DNA of 64,000 bases. Origin: JAAXPZ01 sp965215705 (GTDB taxonomy: Bacteria; Campylobacterota; Campylobacteria; Campylobacterales; Sulfurovaceae). Shown one piece after another: positions 60,437-64,000 of this stretch (position 1 is its first letter; each line of letters starts with the position of its first letter). The notes beneath the pieces are model-generated. The model was not told where the DNA came from, ran no database searches, and was given only the letters and a program-made list of their open reading frames with translations. The stretch covers positions 62,001-126,000 of the forward strand of contig CBDCEE010000008.1 in the NCBI GenBank assembly GCA_965215705.1, read 5' to 3'. Position numbers and translations under genes: made by a program.

Positions 60437-61995
60437 GATTGGTATTTTACCTCTTCTAGCTAGCTTATTTATCCTTGTATTTTTGCTATCTCCCACCTTG
60501 ACTTATGCTGATGATTATCCTGGCGATAGTTGTACCAGTCCAAGATCCGTCTCTATACCGGGAACAGCAAATGGACATTTGGTAGGTAATGGTAGCGCCC
60601 CCTATGAAGAGGACTTTTTTACTATTACCCTCCCATCAGAGGGAGAACTACATATCTGGAGTACCGGTTATGATGATGACCTAGATGCTTTTCTGTATGA
60701 TGACAGTGGGTGTAGCAGTGAGATCGAACGGGATGTACGAGGAGGAGGGACAACTCATGATATCGAGCTCAATCATCATGTAGGTAGTGGAGGAGCAACC
60801 TATAAACTTAAAATACGTGGATGGAGCGGGGACGCAGACTATATACTCCATGTAGAGTTTACCCCATTAGGAGGTGATCTCCAGATTTCCAATATAGGTT
60901 CCGCTTCTCCGGATCCAGCCAATGTAGGAGGAGATGTCACTTTTGAGCTCGAAACACGAAATCGGATTAGAACCACCCATCATGATATTGTGGTTGAGAT
61001 CACCTATAGTCAAGATGTCACTATCGCAGAGGCCTTTCAATTTCACACAGCCAACGTCACTTATGGCTTTACTTGCGACAAGACCAGTGGATTTTTAGCT
61101 GCAGGGGATAAAATCACTTGTACCAAGCCAAACAATTGGACCAGTACCAGCAATCATAAAGATCTACGTATAAGTGTCCAACCGAGTAATATAGGGACCC
61201 TTACTCAAACTGCCACTATTACTTCTCTGGCAGATAGCGATCCCGATACAAGCAACAATAGTGTAACCTCCTCTGTAACTGTCAATCCGGGATGTACCGG
61301 CTGTGACTGTAGCTTTGACACATTAGCAAATGATAGTTCTCCTGGTGTTGTCATCCCAGATCTTGATGGTGCTACTGGTGATGTCACAAAATGTATCAGC
61401 GGTACTTCTGAAAATGATGACAATGATTATTATAACTTTACCGTTGCTACAGCAGGAACCTTACAGATAAGTACATCATCACCTAACTCCCATAATTATC
61501 ATATGCAGATCACTTCAAGTACCCAAGGAACACTACTTGCTTATGATACAGATCAAAATCGTAATCTCACCTATGTACTTGCTGCAAATGAGCAGATTAC
61601 TATTCGTGTCAAAGAAACTGGTAATGACTTGGATGAGTATCAGGTCAACTTTGGTTTTACAGCCGGCACTCCCTTAATTGCAAGAGACAATAGTTATACC
61701 ACCACTGCAGGAGCCAATATCAGTGGGAACTTTATCACAGATGATACAGGTAGTGGGGTAGACACTGGTCTCAATATCGTTGCATCCACCACCCCTTCCA
61801 GTACGCCTACACAGGGTACCGTGACCATCAACAGCAACGGATCATTTATCTATGCGCCAGACAGTAACGCCACTGGATCTGACAGCTTTAGCTATACGGT
61901 ATCAGACAGTAACGGGAACACAGCCACTGCTACCGTCACTATTACCATAGGGACAAACTTTACCAATGGTGTTTTCCTTCCCTTTACCTTGGTAA

Positions 61996-62004
61996 CCCCC
62001 CCCC
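61996..62004 (+). repeat. C9 tract inside the surface protein gene
   Basis: Nine C at the boundary between the N-terminal part and the long open C-terminal frame. With eight C the two parts fuse as VTPPNTRNIIGNYAIAGNT. Poly-C/G tracts of this length are the usual phase-variation switches in Campylobacterota. Confidence 0.8.
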
Positions 62005-64000
62005 AATACCAGAAATATCATCGGAAACTACGCTATCGCAGGAAATACCGTTCTATGCCTTACAAGGAAGTCGACTGGCTATGGCGGCACCTGTCAGGGA
62101 GACAACAGTACATTTCTTAATATCACCAGCAACATGCGTGTCAGTAAATACCTTGATATCGACTCAAATAACGGAACATGGAACTCTAGCTCCTCCTATA
62201 TCAATATTCCCAACACCTATGATAACACCCAGAATATCGTATGGGCCGGTCTTTTCTGGCAGGGTAGGGTTGCTTGGGACAATAACTATCCTATCAGATA
62301 TCCACAACCCAACGGAAACGGCTCCTATAGCATGGTAGATGTAGGGCAAGGAAGTGCCGGGGGGCCTGTCAATGTTGCCAATGCCGGAGCTACCAATATC
62401 AAACTCAAAATAGATACTGGAAATTATAATAACATTCAAGCAAATAAGTTCCATACCTATCAAGCCAGTAGAGGTCAAACCTATGCTGCTTTTGCAGATG
62501 TTACCTCTGTTGTACGTGCTGCTTCTCTCAATCAGGGTAAACATGTTTTCACTGTTGGTAACCTTTTGACCATGGAGGGTAGAGAGCCTGCCCCTGGTGC
62601 ATATGGAGGATGGTCTATTGTCGTGATCTATGGAGAAGATTTCCTGGTCAGCAAGCCAAGGAACATCTCTATCTATAACGGCTTCATCTCTATCGGAAGC
62701 AATGATGCCCCTATCGCAATCAGTGGATTCAAACTTCCCAAAAGCGGATCTGTCAATGCACAGCTCTCTGTCTTTTCCGGTGAAGGGGAGTATTTGTATG
62801 GTCGTAATCCTAACAGTACTCGTTCAGATTGGCTTAAAATAAGCAATAGTGCGGATACAGGCTATAACTATCCTCCAGGATGTACTGCTGGTACAGCATT
62901 AGGAAACTGTAACAACATCTTTGATGCGCACCTGACTGGTATCTTGAGAGACAACATCCCTGGTGAGTTCAATGACCAGAGTGTCAATAATGTGGGTGTC
63001 GATGTCGACACCTTTGATGTTTCTGGTGTCATGGAGGGATATAGAGATCTCAACCCTGATATCAATACCACCTATATCAAAACCTTTTCTGACAATGACT
63101 ATATTACACCCAGTATGATCGCCTTTTCAGCAGAACTCTATAAACCAAGTGTCTGCTATGACTATACGATCCAGAAAGATGGATTTGATATCACCAGTCA
63201 TAACAGAGATATCAGCTCTGTCGGTCAAGGTGATCTCTCTGTCAATATTGCAATCCAAAGTGAGGAGGGAGACTTTGATTTTGAAGCCAGTAACTTGGGA
63301 GTAGAACTGATTCCTACTGCTGATACAACTTTTATTGATGCACTGTATGCACCAAACAATGTCAATACAATGATCCCAGCTATTTATAGTGCAAACCATA
63401 GCAGCCTCCACCCAAGGATCGCTATCGGAGAGGATGTCTCCCCTGCTGGCGGTACGATCAAAAGACTACAGAGGTATTTTGCTGAATACAACTATCATAT
63501 GGACACAGACCACTATAACGGAAGCTTTGAACTGGAACTGAACTCGACAGTCAATTATGGCTCAGGTGCTGTTCCTATCATACAGTCAACACAAAATGGT
63601 TCTATTCCTCGATGCCCTCAATCCAACTACTATAATCCTATCAGAGGCTCATTCAATGTAGAGAGACACGGAAGCAGCGGTAATCCTGATCAGAAGTATC
63701 CACTCTACTCCCAAGTAGTAGGTAAAGACTTTGACTTTGATGTGGTAGCCTATCAGGAGATGCCACCACCACTATATAGCACAGAGCTCTCTCTAAGTGG
63801 ATATACCGTGGATGTGGAGCTTATCAATGCCAGACCTTTCCATGATGCCAACTCTACCTTCGTCTGTAACAATCCAAACCCAAAGATCATCCAAACCCTC
63901 AATGTAGGGGGAGACAAGCATCTCTTTGCTACCTTTAACAGCAGTAGCCGAGTAGATATGTCCTCACAGAATATCCAAACTGATACAGCACTTAGAAATG
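62005..64000 (+). CDS. large surface protein, C-terminal part, runs off the window
   Basis: A frame without stop codons from the C9 tract to the window end, at least 665 residues, with no plausible start of its own near its beginning. It reads NTRNIIGNYAIAGNTVLCL, then repeated Asn/Gly/Ser-rich beta segments, including NIVWAGLFWQGRVAWDNNYP, TVGNLLTMEGREPAPGAYGG and WSIVVIYGEDF. The composition (Asn, Thr, Asp, aromatic) is that of secreted surface proteins. It is the continuation of the gene starting at 60371 and is only made if the C9 tract is read or mutated to the right length. The 3' end is outside the window. Confidence 0.75.

Larger units (their letters stand above)
60371..62120 (+). pseudogene. 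large surface protein, N-terminal part (frame broken at A9 and C9)
   Basis: AGGAG precedes the ATG at 60371. That frame runs 17 codons to MKLKKK and then an A9 tract (60428-60436), after which it ends at a TAG. The next frame continues without stop as KIGILPLLASLFILVFLLSPTLTYADD, a perfect signal peptide; deleting one A would join them. The exported part has a PPC-type domain (about 1-120), a DUF11-type domain (NIGSASPDPANVGGDVTFEL), a second PPC-like domain with NDYYNFTVATAGTLQIS, and a cadherin-like VCBS-style repeat (GTVTINSNGSFIYAPDSNATGSDSF, in part). At a C9 tract (61996-62004) the frame drifts into nonsense and stops at 62120; one C fewer would join it to the next segment. This is a likely adhesin subject to slippage, a pseudogene, or a sequence error. 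Confidence 0.75.

Noticed and set aside
1..64000. CRISPR arrays, tRNA or rRNA genes
   Set aside because: No regularly spaced repeats were seen, and no intergenic stretch showed a convincing tRNA arm pattern or CCA end.

Overview
The window looks like the chromosome of a chemolithoautotrophic campylobacterotan (former Epsilonproteobacteria), most like a Sulfurovum or Sulfurimonas relative. The reasons are a porCDAB-type pyruvate:ferredoxin oxidoreductase in Helicobacter gene order, a monomeric NADP isocitrate dehydrogenase, two-subunit class I fumarase, succinyl-CoA ligase and two malate dehydrogenases (together much of a reductive TCA cycle), a ccoNOQP cbb3 oxidase with the DUF4006 accessory gene, a sulfide:quinone oxidoreductase, a TsdA-like thiosulfate dehydrogenase, addAB and a CiaB-like protein. 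The genus is an inference; no rRNA or tRNA gene is present to fix it.

Layout. 0-4 kb: a lone Cache-type sensor, a TsdA-like dihaem cytochrome and an AsmA-like envelope protein. 4-16.4 kb (mostly minus strand): sucCD, fumarase, NAD-type malate dehydrogenase, a fused EtfB-EtfA, ETF:quinone oxidoreductase, a second malate dehydrogenase with an NADP-like cofactor site, and icd. 16.6-20.7 kb: porCDAB and a HAD phosphatase whose start is out of frame across a 7-A tract. 20.9-26 kb: sqr with a 50-residue partner ORF, a degenerate NtrC/NtrB-like pair, amtB and glnK. 25.9-26.7 kb: one complete IS1595-type element. 27-34.4 kb: rplM-rpsI and addB-[KAP ATPase]-addA. 34.4-39.2 kb: cbb3 oxidase operon with assembly and small membrane proteins. 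39.4-48.1 kb: housekeeping genes (ddl, carA, DUF507, purA, hisZ, aminotransferase, CiaB-like protease, rdgB). 48.2-60.1 kb: MFS transporter, PKD lipoprotein, a divergent histidine kinase/response regulator pair, cmoM, tkt, ispA, aroK and a DUF4139 protein. 60.4-64 kb: a very large surface protein that runs off the window and is interrupted at an A9 and a C9 tract.

How it fits together. Sulfide and thiosulfate oxidation (sqr, tsdA) would feed quinone and cytochrome c pools that end at the cbb3 oxidase. The carbon genes supply the reductive cycle and pyruvate synthase, which need reduced ferredoxin and NAD(P)H. The ETF/ETF-QO module between the two malate dehydrogenases is the least explained part of this network. 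The accessory features most worth a second look are the KAP ATPase lodged between addB and addA, the homopolymer-interrupted surface protein, the homopolymer-interrupted HAD gene, the degenerate Ntr pair beside amtB-glnK, and four genes whose -10 boxes lie exactly 6 nt before the ATG (predicted leaderless mRNAs).
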